DNA of 64,000 nucleotides from contig JAEDJA010000008.1 in the NCBI GenBank assembly GCA_016296575.1, forward strand, positions 26,958 through 90,957, read 5' to 3'. The stretch is from Treponema sp. GTDB lineage: Bacteria; Spirochaetota; Spirochaetia; Treponematales; Treponemataceae. Both the position numbers and the translations under genes were made by a program. This document shows, one piece after another, positions 45,919 to 52,557 of this stretch (the stretch's first letter is position 1; each line of letters opens with the position of its first letter). The notes below the pieces were generated by a model. It was given only the letters and a program-made list of their open reading frames with translations. It was not told the DNA's origin and made no database searches.

Positions 45919-46008
45919 TAGAATATGATGAACAATTCTATCTCTGAATGGTGCTGCAAAAACTTCTCGTTTTACAGGTTGATTTACAATAAAGCAGGTA
46001 GATTTACC
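45919..46008 (-). pseudogene. DGR reverse transcriptase fragment (30 codons)
   Basis: Minus-strand frame from 46008 to 45919: begins GKSTCFIVN and continues QPVKREVFAAPFRDRIVHH then IL. This is the conserved N-terminal block of DGR reverse transcriptases (pattern PxxREVFAAxFRDRIVHHL) that precedes the catalytic palm. The fragment lacks the N-terminal ~50 residues, which are fused out at the TR end. After IL the frame runs into the IS inverted repeat (I-A-stop). The catalytic YxDD region is not found on the other side of the IS, so the enzyme is dead here. Confidence 0.85.
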
Positions 46009-46081
46009 TCATATTGCCATTGTTGAAATTCAGTTCCCGGGCGTTATTATTGTTGGAAGGGTTCTGACAACAAGACCAGTA
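46008..46081 (-). repeat. DGR template repeat (TR), truncated at its 3' side
   Basis: Minus strand, 74 bp, beginning TACTGGTCTTGTTGTCAGAA. It aligns without gaps to 46485-46558 in the lipoprotein gene (VR). 65 of 74 bases are identical and all nine differences are at TR adenines (six A to G, three A to T). It has runs of AAC/AAT codons, the hallmark of DGR templates. Beyond 46008 homology stops and RT coding sequence begins, so the 3' half including the IMH* region is deleted. Confidence 0.92.
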
Positions 46082-46094
46082 AACGCAACTGCAC

Positions 46095-46349
46095 TTATTT
46101 ATTGCTACCGGCATTACGCCAGGCAGTAATCTGTTTTCCTATACTGTCCAAAAAATGTTCTAAGTATATAGTTTTGTCTTTTGTTTTATTGGCTCTGTAA
46201 ATATAACGTACCAGCAAAATGCAATCCCGCTTTAGGTCTTGGCCAAGTGTAAACTTGTACTCCCGCGGGAAGTTTGTTGTTACCTGGAATATTCTTAAAG
46301 TCATCTGGTATACATCTTTAAAAACAGGTAAGTCATAATACAAAGCCAT
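46095..46349 (-). CDS. avd: Avd-like DGR accessory protein, internally shortened
   Basis: 84 residues. It starts MALYYDLPVFKDVYQMTLRI, continues with PREYKFTLGQDLKRD and IYRANKTKDKT, and ends in IGKQITAWRNAG. This is the four-helix-bundle Avd family (pattern LPVFK..Y......F....REYKYTLGE..K......IYRAN...R, last helix with GW). Avd forms a barrel that binds the RT and RNA in mutagenic retrohoming. Family members are about 115-125 residues; here the join after YLEHFLDSI suggests an in-frame loss of ~35-40 residues covering most of helix 3. It lies between the target gene and the TR, the usual DGR order. Confidence 0.75.
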   Translation of the reverse strand: MALYYDLPVFKDVYQMTLRIFQVTTNFPREYKFTLGQDLKRDCILLVRYIYRANKTKDKTIYLEHFLDSIGKQITAWRNAGSNK

Positions 46350-46361
46350 ATCTTTTCCAAT

Positions 46362-46388
46362 ATAATTTCCGGCTACGTCGGAAATTAT
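46362..46388. other. Hairpin/cruciform downstream of the DGR variable region
   Basis: Perfect 10 bp inverted repeat ATAATTTCCG (46362-46371) / CGGAAATTAT (46379-46388) with a 7-base loop, 38 bp past the target stop. Similar hairpins downstream of VR aid target recognition in studied DGRs. Confidence 0.6.
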
Positions 46389-46426
46389 AAAATTGTTAAA
46401 TAGTTAAATCGTGCCGCTACGCGCCA

Positions 46427-47596
46427 CTAGTTAAAAGCCCGAACACTACAAACATAATAGACATCGTTGTACTTGAAGCCATAGCCCATATAGCCATCGT
46501 AGAAATTCAGTACCCGGGCGTTATTATCGCCGGAAGGGTCCTGACAACAAGACCAGTACCAGCTTATGCCAAACTGACTTCCGCCTGCTTTTGAAAGACT
46601 TGCATCTACTACATCTTTGTTCTGGTAGATTGTGTAAAGTTCTGCCACAGTTGGTAAATACCAGCCTATTGCAAGGTCTCCTGTAAGGCCGTTTGTTTCA
46701 GCATAAGTTACGCTATAGTTCCATGCAGGGTAATTTTCAGGATTATTCTCTGCATCAGAACAGCCTGCTTTTAGTTTTTCCCAGCCGTCGCTTCCGTCCG
46801 TGTAGCCGGTTGTTTTATATCCCTGCAAAGCAGTTATGTTTTTGCTGTAACCTGCGGCACTTTCTGTGCACCATGCAAGACCGCTTCTGTTATGAACTAT
46901 TCCTACGCCAAGGGCAGGTTTTTTTGAGGTATCAGCACGTACGATTACTGCGGCAACATTTGATTTTTGAGTATCAGTTAATTCAGTATCTTTAGACAAA
47001 ATTGTTTTGTCTTTTAATACAAAGTCTCCAACACTGTATTTTGGAGTGTATATTGTATAACTAACACTTGCAACTGTACTGTCATTCATGCCGTCCTTTA
47101 CGGCAATTGCCATAATTGTTACGGCCGCTGTTACACTGATTGCAGCTGTGTATTCTGTGCTAGATGCTGTTGGGTCAGTTCCGTCTGTTGTGTAGTAAAT
47201 CTTTGCTCCTTCTGTGTTACAAGTGATTGTTACACTTGTTCCGCTGTCTACTGCACCTTCTGCAACAGTGAATGCTGGGGTTTTTACAATTTTTGTACCT
47301 TCATCAGTTACAGTATCTTCGTAATCACATACAGAACATTTTCGTGTTTTTGTTCCATCAGCTTCTGTTGTGGCATCATTGTTTGAAACATATTCGCCAA
47401 AACTGTGTTCACCCTTGTCCTTTACTTCTGCTTTGTGTTCACAAGTTGCAGCGTACCAGTGGTAGGTTTCGTTACTGGTGTACGTTGTAGCAAATGTGTG
47501 TTCGTGGGTGTCAATGTTGTTAGAACAACCAAACATTCCCAATGCAAGAACTGCCAACACTACAACTCCTGCGACTTTTTTCAAAATACTTTTCAC
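46427..47596 (-). CDS. DGR target: surface lipoprotein with C-type-lectin/FGE-like variable domain
   Basis: 389 residues from GTG 47596, chosen for AAAGGAG 7 bases upstream and a signal peptide right after it. Lipobox LGMFGC makes it a lipoprotein. Then a Cys/His-rich segment (HEHTF, CEHKAEVKDKGEH, CSVCDYED; residues ~30-95), a chitobiase-C-terminal-like beta domain (AKIYYTTDGTDPTASS, ~105-185), and a C-terminal DUF1566/FGE-type C-lectin fold (GWYLPTVAELYTIY, ~190-389). The VR encodes YWSCCQDPSGDNNARVL then NFYDGYMG near the C-terminus, with diversified residues D, G, D, V, Y, D, Y, G. It is probably a variable outer-surface adhesin, as with T. denticola TvpA. A GGTGGTT/AACCACC hairpin (47613-47637) lies in its leader. 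Confidence 0.85.
   Translation of the reverse strand: MKSILKKVAGVVVLAVLALGMFGCSNNIDTHEHTFATTYTSNETYHWYAATCEHKAEVKDKGEHSFGEYVSNNDATTEADGTKTRKCSVCDYEDTVTDEGTKIVKTPAFTVAEGAVDSGTSVTITCNTEGAKIYYTTDGTDPTASSTEYTAAISVTAAVTIMAIAVKDGMNDSTVASVSYTIYTPKYSVGDFVLKDKTILSKDTELTDTQKSNVAAVIVRADTSKKPALGVGIVHNRSGLAWCTESAAGYSKNITALQGYKTTGYTDGSDGWEKLKAGCSDAENNPENYPAWNYSVTYAETNGLTGDLAIGWYLPTVAELYTIYQNKDVVDASLSKAGGSQFGISWYWSCCQDPSGDNNARVLNFYDGYMGYGFKYNDVYYVCSVRAFN
46485..46558 (-). repeat. DGR variable region (VR) inside the lipoprotein gene
   Basis: 74 bp matching the TR at 46008-46081 without gaps. Codon changes TR to VR: AAC-GAC, AAC-GGC, AAT-GAT, GAA-GTA, AAC-TAC, AAT-GAT, AAT-TAT and the first base of AGG-GGC. 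Gene continues 55 bases past the homology to TAG. Confidence 0.92.
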
Positions 47597-47653
47597 ATAA
47601 AACTCCTTTCCCGGTGGTTTCGATAAACTCAACCACCACATTTAATTTAAATT

Positions 47654-47702
47654 AAAAAAAGCACAGGTTTTCACGCAATTTTTTTTGCATAAAAACCTGT
47701 GC
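47654..47702 (-). terminator. Rho-independent terminator between femX and the DGR target
   Basis: Minus strand: 11 bp stem GCACAGGTTTT / AAAACCTGTGC (47702-47692, 47671-47661) then seven T (47660-47654). It may end femX transcription. If the weak TATAAT at 47721-47726 is used, it would sit in the leader of the DGR target as an attenuator. Confidence 0.75.
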
Positions 47703-47753
47703 CTATTAAAATTTTCAACTATTATATATTTGTTATCTGTATATTCTTCGCCT

Positions 47754-47816
47754 AGAGAACTGAGAACTGAGAACTGAGAACTGAGAACTGAGAACTGAGA
47801 ACTGAGAACTGAGAAA
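47754..47816. repeat. Heptanucleotide tandem repeat (TGAGAAC)n
   Basis: Seven perfect TGAGAAC units (47761-47809) flanked by one imperfect unit on each side. It lies in the 274 bp spacer between femX and the DGR target, upstream of a TATAAT at 47721-47726 (minus). The rest of the spacer shows only the terminator hairpin. Confidence 0.95.
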
Positions 47817-47915
47817 CGCTACTTTTTTCCAATTTTTGTGTCAATAACATACTTTTTTTTATTGTAACTCAAATTTCGTGTAAATACAAATATGATTTTT
47901 TTTGAAGTGCATGAT

Positions 47916-49175
47916 TTATCTTCCACGAATTTTTTTCATTACTTTTTTATGCCAGAAAGCTCTTAGATTTTCACCGGCAGTAGCAAGCTTATAGACAGCT
48001 TTTAACTGAACATCATAAGTTCCGCAGCGGTGAATATTTTTTCCGCCAAAACCAGTCTTAAAAAGATAAAGCCCGTGCATCGGGTGATTTTCGTCATTGG
48101 TTGGAGGCATACCATACATATCATAATATGCTGATCCATAAGCCTTTGCATCTTTCATAGCTGTCCATTGAAGGAGAAAATTAGGCATAAGATTTCGTTT
48201 TAAATTGCTTGAGCAGCCGTATAGGTAAATTGATTCAGTTTTGGAATTAAGAGTAATAATTGCACCAAGATAATCTTCTTCGTGTTTTGCAAGATAAAGA
48301 CTGATTACCGGAACATCTTTTCCACAAGAAAGCTCCTCTGAGGATTTTTTCAAAAGGCTTTCATAATACTTTTTCCCGTGAATAGCAATTCCGTCTCTTT
48401 CTGCAGTAATCTTGTAAAGCTCATAAAATATGTCTAATTTTTCAGACAGATTTTCATCACTTCCAAGAACTTTTTCGATAACAACACCTTTGCGTTCTGA
48501 AAGTCCAATATTATAACGCCACTTATTCTTCATTCTTGAAAGAATTTCTTCTTCACTGGCAGTAAGATCAATCTGAGTCGAATCAGGAGGTTGAATATCA
48601 ACTTTGTTTTTGTAAACCTTTAATCGGTCAGCATAGGAAATAAGATGCATTCCGTAATTAAAATAATCACGGCTTTTCGGATCTTCAAAAACTACATCAG
48701 GATCAAAGCGAACACAGATTGTATTTTTTGGAAGGTAAGGTTTTAATGCAAATGCAAGTTCCTGAAGAAGATTTGCAAATTCAATTGATTGAGTTTCTGC
48801 ATCTTCCGGACTTTCATCAAGAAAAGCTTCTCCCTCACCTTCCAAAGCGCTGTTTATTTTTTCCAAACAAGTGCATTTAAATGGAAGAGATGGATAAAGA
48901 GGTACGTAAGCAAGAGAAAAAGCACCTTTAGCAAAGGAACGTACAAGAACATTCACTTCACTTTTGTTATGAGGTTTTTCTTTAATTGAATTTACAGAAT
49001 TGTGACAGCTGTCATCATGATCATCTCTTTCTTCGGTAAAAACCCATTTTATAAGAAGTCGAGAAAGACTCCATCCGTGAGAAGCTTTAAACTCACCCCA
49101 AAAAGGAGTCTGCAAAAAACTGCCTTCATTGGTGTGAGAAAATTCCTGAAGTTTTTCAATCCTGATTTCGTACAT
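47916..49175 (-). CDS. femX: FemAB/FemX-family peptidoglycan aminoacyltransferase
   Basis: 419 residues. The Fem family GNAT-like double domain is visible: N-terminal TPFWGEFKASHGW, middle RMKNKWRYNIGLSERKGV, and C-terminal LYGCSSNLKRNLMPNFLLQWTAMKDAKAYG, then YDMYGMPP and LYLFKTGFGG. It adds an amino acid from aminoacyl-tRNA to the lipid II stem peptide; in spirochaetes a glycine on ornithine is plausible. An acidic/His-rich insertion (EERDDHDDSCHNSVNS, ~48-63) is unusual. The start overlaps the metG stop (TAATG), so both are translated together. Confidence 0.85.
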   Translation of the reverse strand: MYEIRIEKLQEFSHTNEGSFLQTPFWGEFKASHGWSLSRLLIKWVFTEERDDHDDSCHNSVNSIKEKPHNKSEVNVLVRSFAKGAFSLAYVPLYPSLPFKCTCLEKINSALEGEGEAFLDESPEDAETQSIEFANLLQELAFALKPYLPKNTICVRFDPDVVFEDPKSRDYFNYGMHLISYADRLKVYKNKVDIQPPDSTQIDLTASEEEILSRMKNKWRYNIGLSERKGVVIEKVLGSDENLSEKLDIFYELYKITAERDGIAIHGKKYYESLLKKSSEELSCGKDVPVISLYLAKHEEDYLGAIITLNSKTESIYLYGCSSNLKRNLMPNFLLQWTAMKDAKAYGSAYYDMYGMPPTNDENHPMHGLYLFKTGFGGKNIHRCGTYDVQLKAVYKLATAGENLRAFWHKKVMKKIRGR

Positions 49176-51505
49176 TAGTGAACTTCACCGTTTTTGGTCA
49201 TTACAGTAGAAAGAACTTTTCCATCAGCAGTAAGTTTTTTACCACTGATTTCAACATTGCAGTTTACAACATTAATTGCAACTCCACAGAATGTATCAAT
49301 ATCAATAGATTCTGGCTTTTTGAATGCAGGATCGGCACCTTCAAGAACAACCTGAGTTCCTGGAGCTGCCCAAGGAGCTGTAAGAAGTTCTACACATTCT
49401 TTTCCATTTTCATCAGTGTAATCACTTGCCAAAAGCATACCATGACTTTCAACACCCCGCATTTTACGTGGAGCAAGGTTAGCTGCAATAATTACGTGTT
49501 TACCAAGAAGATCTTCTGGCTGAAGATATGGACGAAGACCACTCTGAATGATACGTTCAGTTCCACTTCCATCATCCATTGTTTCAATGTAAAGTTTATC
49601 ACCGCTTGGGTTGTTTTCTACTTTAAGGATTTTAGCTACTTTAAGTTCAATGTTTGAATTAAAGTGAGCTACCTGATCTTGAGCCAAAGCAGGTTCTTCT
49701 TTTTTAGGTTCAGGTTTCTTTTCAGCTTTTTTATTGGCCTTTTCATCCTTAGCTTTTCTTTCTGACTGAGATCCACTGAATTTTTCGCGGAAAGCATCGA
49801 TGGCCTTGTTATCCAATGGTGTAAAGTAAACTTCTGTTGGATTAAGTTTTTCAAGACCTTCAAGTTTTCCTAAATCTGTCCAGTTAAGACCATCTTTTGA
49901 AGAAGTATCGTAATCTGAAAGACTTGGATCAGCAATTTTTGTCTGCATGAAAGCAGCAACTTTCTGAGTGTACTGAGGCATATATGGATGCATCATAATC
50001 ATTAGATCTTTGATTACATAAGCCAGGTTATAAAGAAGTTTTGCACAGGCTTCTGGATCAGTATTGCGTGTTTTCCAAGGTTCTGCTGCCTGGAAAGCTT
50101 TGTTACAAATGTCAGAAATAGCAAACATTTCATGGAAAGCATCTTTAAGATTTGCCCATTCAAGATTTTCTGTAATCTTTGCTTCATGTTCCAATACTTC
50201 TTTCCACAAAGCTTCATCTTTTGTACTCTGTGGAATTACTCCATCATAGTATTTATTGATGAAAAGAAGAGTTCTGTTTACAAGGTTACCAAGATTTCCA
50301 ATAAGTTCACCATTGTATTTTTCCTGGAAATCTTTCCAAAGGAACTGTGTATCCTGGCGTTCAGGACGGTTATAGAAAATGTAGAAACGCCATGCATCAG
50401 CTGGAATTCCAGTTTCTTTTGCATCTGTACCAAATACACCAATTCCCTTTGATTTACTGAATTTTCCGTTTTCATAGTTCAGGTATTCAGTTGAACTCAT
50501 GTGGTAAAGCTTTGTCCAGTCACGACCAGAACCAATAAGGCTTGAAGGGAAAATAACTGTATGGAATGGAATGTTATCTTTTCCAATGAACTGGAACAGA
50601 TCTACAGGATTTTTTGCTTTTTCTTCTGTACTTTCTGTAGGAATCCACCATGTTTTCCAGTCAAAGCTTTCTTTTCCATCTGCGGAAAGTTTATCAGCAA
50701 GTGCTTTTGTGATTGAAATGTAACCGATTGGAGCATCGAACCAAACATAGAAAACCTTATTTTCAAAGCCTTCTTTTGGAACTGGAATACCCCATTTAAG
50801 GTCACGGGTAATGGCACGTTCCTGAAGTCCGTCACGAATCCATCCTTTTGTCATTTCAAGAGCATTTTTAGCCCACTCACCTTTTACAGAAGCTTCTTCC
50901 ATCCATTTCTGGTAATCTTTCTGAATTGCAGGAAGGTTGATGTAAAGGTGTTTTGTATCTTTGATTACTGGAGTTGTTCCACAGGTAGAACAGCGAGGAT
51001 TCAAAAGTTCAGCTGGTTCAAGCAATGTGCTGCAGTTTTCACACTGGTCACCACGGGCATCTTCATAACCACATTTTGGACAGGTTCCGTTTACATAGCG
51101 GTCAGCCAGAAAGCGTTCACATTTTGGACAGAAAAGCTGCTGTGATGTGTGTTCTGTAATATAACCGTTTTTTTCAAGATCAAGGAAAATTCCCTGTGTA
51201 ATTTCAGTCTGCTGAGGTGTAGAAGTTCTACCAAAATGATCAAATTTGATGTTAAACCAGTGATAAATATCTTTGTGAATAGCATGATAATAATCGCAAA
51301 GTTCACGAGGAGTCTTGTTTTCTGCAAGAGCTTTTGTTTCTGTGGCGGTACCATATTCATCAGTACCACAAACATAAAGTGTATCATAACCTTTTGATCG
51401 GCAAAAACGTGCAAATACGTCGGCACTGAGAACCTGAATAAGGTTTCCAAGGTGTGGAACGTTATTAACATAAGGTAAAGCGGATGTAATTAATCTTCTA
51501 TTCAT
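49175..51505 (-). CDS. metG: Methionyl-tRNA synthetase
   Basis: 776 residues. The class I HIGH-like motif is PHLGNL (near residue 17) and the KMSKS-like motif is FSKSKG. A four-Cys zinc knuckle region is present (CPKCERF, CPKCGYED, CENCS, CSTCG). An alanine/lysine-rich linker (~570-600) leads to a C-terminal EMAP/Trbp-type tRNA-binding domain (VAKILKVENNPSGDKLY, ANLAPRKMRGVESHGMLLA), which also promotes dimerisation. All parts are complete. Confidence 0.96.
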   Translation of the reverse strand: MNRRLITSALPYVNNVPHLGNLIQVLSADVFARFCRSKGYDTLYVCGTDEYGTATETKALAENKTPRELCDYYHAIHKDIYHWFNIKFDHFGRTSTPQQTEITQGIFLDLEKNGYITEHTSQQLFCPKCERFLADRYVNGTCPKCGYEDARGDQCENCSTLLEPAELLNPRCSTCGTTPVIKDTKHLYINLPAIQKDYQKWMEEASVKGEWAKNALEMTKGWIRDGLQERAITRDLKWGIPVPKEGFENKVFYVWFDAPIGYISITKALADKLSADGKESFDWKTWWIPTESTEEKAKNPVDLFQFIGKDNIPFHTVIFPSSLIGSGRDWTKLYHMSSTEYLNYENGKFSKSKGIGVFGTDAKETGIPADAWRFYIFYNRPERQDTQFLWKDFQEKYNGELIGNLGNLVNRTLLFINKYYDGVIPQSTKDEALWKEVLEHEAKITENLEWANLKDAFHEMFAISDICNKAFQAAEPWKTRNTDPEACAKLLYNLAYVIKDLMIMMHPYMPQYTQKVAAFMQTKIADPSLSDYDTSSKDGLNWTDLGKLEGLEKLNPTEVYFTPLDNKAIDAFREKFSGSQSERKAKDEKANKKAEKKPEPKKEEPALAQDQVAHFNSNIELKVAKILKVENNPSGDKLYIETMDDGSGTERIIQSGLRPYLQPEDLLGKHVIIAANLAPRKMRGVESHGMLLASDYTDENGKECVELLTAPWAAPGTQVVLEGADPAFKKPESIDIDTFCGVAINVVNCNVEISGKKLTADGKVLSTVMTKNGEVH

Positions 51506-51599
51506 ACATTATATTATAGAAGAAAGCAGTGTTTTTATCAATAAAACAGGATTTTTCAATTTCATTATCGATAAAACCACCTTTTTGAATATTTTTAAC

Positions 51600-51627
51600 T
51601 TGCAAAATGATAATTTTTGATTATAAT
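51600..51627 (+). promoter_or_regulatory. Promoter of the AraC-family gene
   Basis: TTGCAA (51600-51605), 16 bp, TATAAT (51622-51627). Start expected near 51633-51635, only a few bases before ATG 51637. It therefore argues against the in-frame ATG at 51607. Confidence 0.65.
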
Positions 51628-51636
51628 ATCAAAAGT

Positions 51637-52422
51637 ATGGAAATTATTTTTACAGGTGCCGGTTTTCGTCGGGAAGAAAATGAAAATCTAAAAATCAACA
51701 TGCCTGAAGGTTCAAAGGAGTACATTGTAGCTCATTTTTACTCTCCAATGATTTTTGAACTACAGGGCCGTATTGTTGAAACAAAACCAAATGCCTGTAT
51801 AATCTTCAAACCTGGAACTCCTCTGATTTATCATGGAAAAAACGGTGGCTTCATTAATGATTTTATCCGCTTTTTACCAGAATCCACTTCATTTTTTGAC
51901 GGTATCGATCTTCCTTTTGATGAAATTTTCTATGTTAACAATGATGATGTTATAAAGCCCGAAATGAATGATTTTGTCTACCTAAACTCAGACAGATGGT
52001 TCGACAATAGCAAGGCTCTTGAAGAAGTCATGCGGCGTATTCTTGAAAAACTTCAGGAAAACAGGATTCACCCAAGTGCTAAAAATCAGCGTGAAAATGA
52101 AATTCGATATAAACTGAAAAAACTTCGAGAAGAAGTAGAAAGAAATCCTCAGAACTGGAATGTAGATCTTATGGCAGATTTCTTCAGCCTAACAAGAAGT
52201 CATTTTTCCGTTCTTTATAAAAATACTTTCGGAATAAGTCCCAAAGAAGATATTCATGCATTTCTGAATAAAAAAGCTATTCATCTTCTGGAAACCACTG
52301 ATATGACAATCAAGGATATTTCCATTGCCTGTAATTATAATGAATGCGAAAATTTTATCCGTGCATTCAAGAAAAACAACGGAATATCACCTCTTCAATA
52401 CAGAAAAAATTCCTTTAAATAA
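51637..52422 (+). CDS. AraC-family transcriptional regulator
   Basis: 261 residues from ATG 51637; the ATG at 51607 lies upstream of the likely transcription start. The N-terminal cupin-like sensor domain (about 1-145) includes CIIFKPGTPLIYHGKNGG. The C-terminal double helix-turn-helix (about 165-260) has LMADFFSLTRSHFSVLYKNTFGISPKE, MTIKDISIACNYNECENFIRAFKKNNGISP and LQYR, a clear AraC/XylS signature. It converges on the sugar ABC operon and is the obvious candidate regulator of it, sensing the imported sugar or a product. Confidence 0.9.
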   Translation: MEIIFTGAGFRREENENLKINMPEGSKEYIVAHFYSPMIFELQGRIVETKPNACIIFKPGTPLIYHGKNGGFINDFIRFLPESTSFFDGIDLPFDEIFYVNNDDVIKPEMNDFVYLNSDRWFDNSKALEEVMRRILEKLQENRIHPSAKNQRENEIRYKLKKLREEVERNPQNWNVDLMADFFSLTRSHFSVLYKNTFGISPKEDIHAFLNKKAIHLLETTDMTIKDISIACNYNECENFIRAFKKNNGISPLQYRKNSFK

Positions 52423-52459
52423 AAAAGTTCCCTGATCATTAAAAAACAACCAGGGAACT
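52421..52459 (-). terminator. Terminator of the sugar ABC operon
   Basis: Minus strand: 9 bp stem AGTTCCCTG / CAGGGAACT (52459-52451, 52434-52426) followed by six T. It overlaps the araC-type gene's stop codon. Confidence 0.75.
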
Positions 52460-52474
52460 AAACTTTTGTGAGCG

Positions 52475-52531
52475 GGACTGTCCAATAAGTAATGAGTGTA
52501 GCTGCTACACTCATTACTTATTGAACGGCCC
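52475..52531. repeat. Palindromic repeat element acting as AraC-gene terminator
   Basis: Core 41 bp perfect palindrome: a 20 bp arm (CAATAAGTAATGAGTGTAGC) and its complement around one T. It extends outward by imperfect pairing of GGGACTGTC with AACGGCCCC, then CTTTTTTTG on the plus strand. The outer sequence GACTGTCCAATAAGTAATGAG recurs at 63701-63721 with one inserted C. Confidence 0.8.
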
Positions 52532-52557
52532 CTTTTTTTGTGGAGGATATTTAGTTT

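Larger units (their letters stand above)
45119..45919 (-). mobile_element. Degenerate IS982-like insertion sequence (801 bp)
   Basis: Bounded by 21 bp terminal inverted repeats with one mismatch: 45119-45139 (AATAGCCTGAAATTCGAGTTT) and 45899-45919. It contains only the N-terminal third of a transposase gene (45529-45858). A diverged duplicate of part of it lies at about 45225-45285 (compare CTTTGTCACTC...TTCTTTTATCATTTTATG at 45642-45683). Three hairpin repeats with an 83 bp period lie between them. The element interrupts the DGR reverse-transcriptase fragment at 45919. It looks like a non-autonomous relic. Confidence 0.7.

Noticed and set aside
46006..46090. Region as a plain pseudogene duplicate of the lipoprotein C-terminus
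   Set aside because: All differences fall on adenines of this copy, it sits next to avd and an RT fragment, and it contains no other part of the gene, so it is a template repeat.
47597..47641. Longer start of the DGR lipoprotein (MWWLSLSKPPGKEFYV...)
   Set aside because: Those residues are translated from the GGTGGTT hairpin and Shine-Dalgarno region; the signal peptide and AAAGGAG point to GTG 47596.
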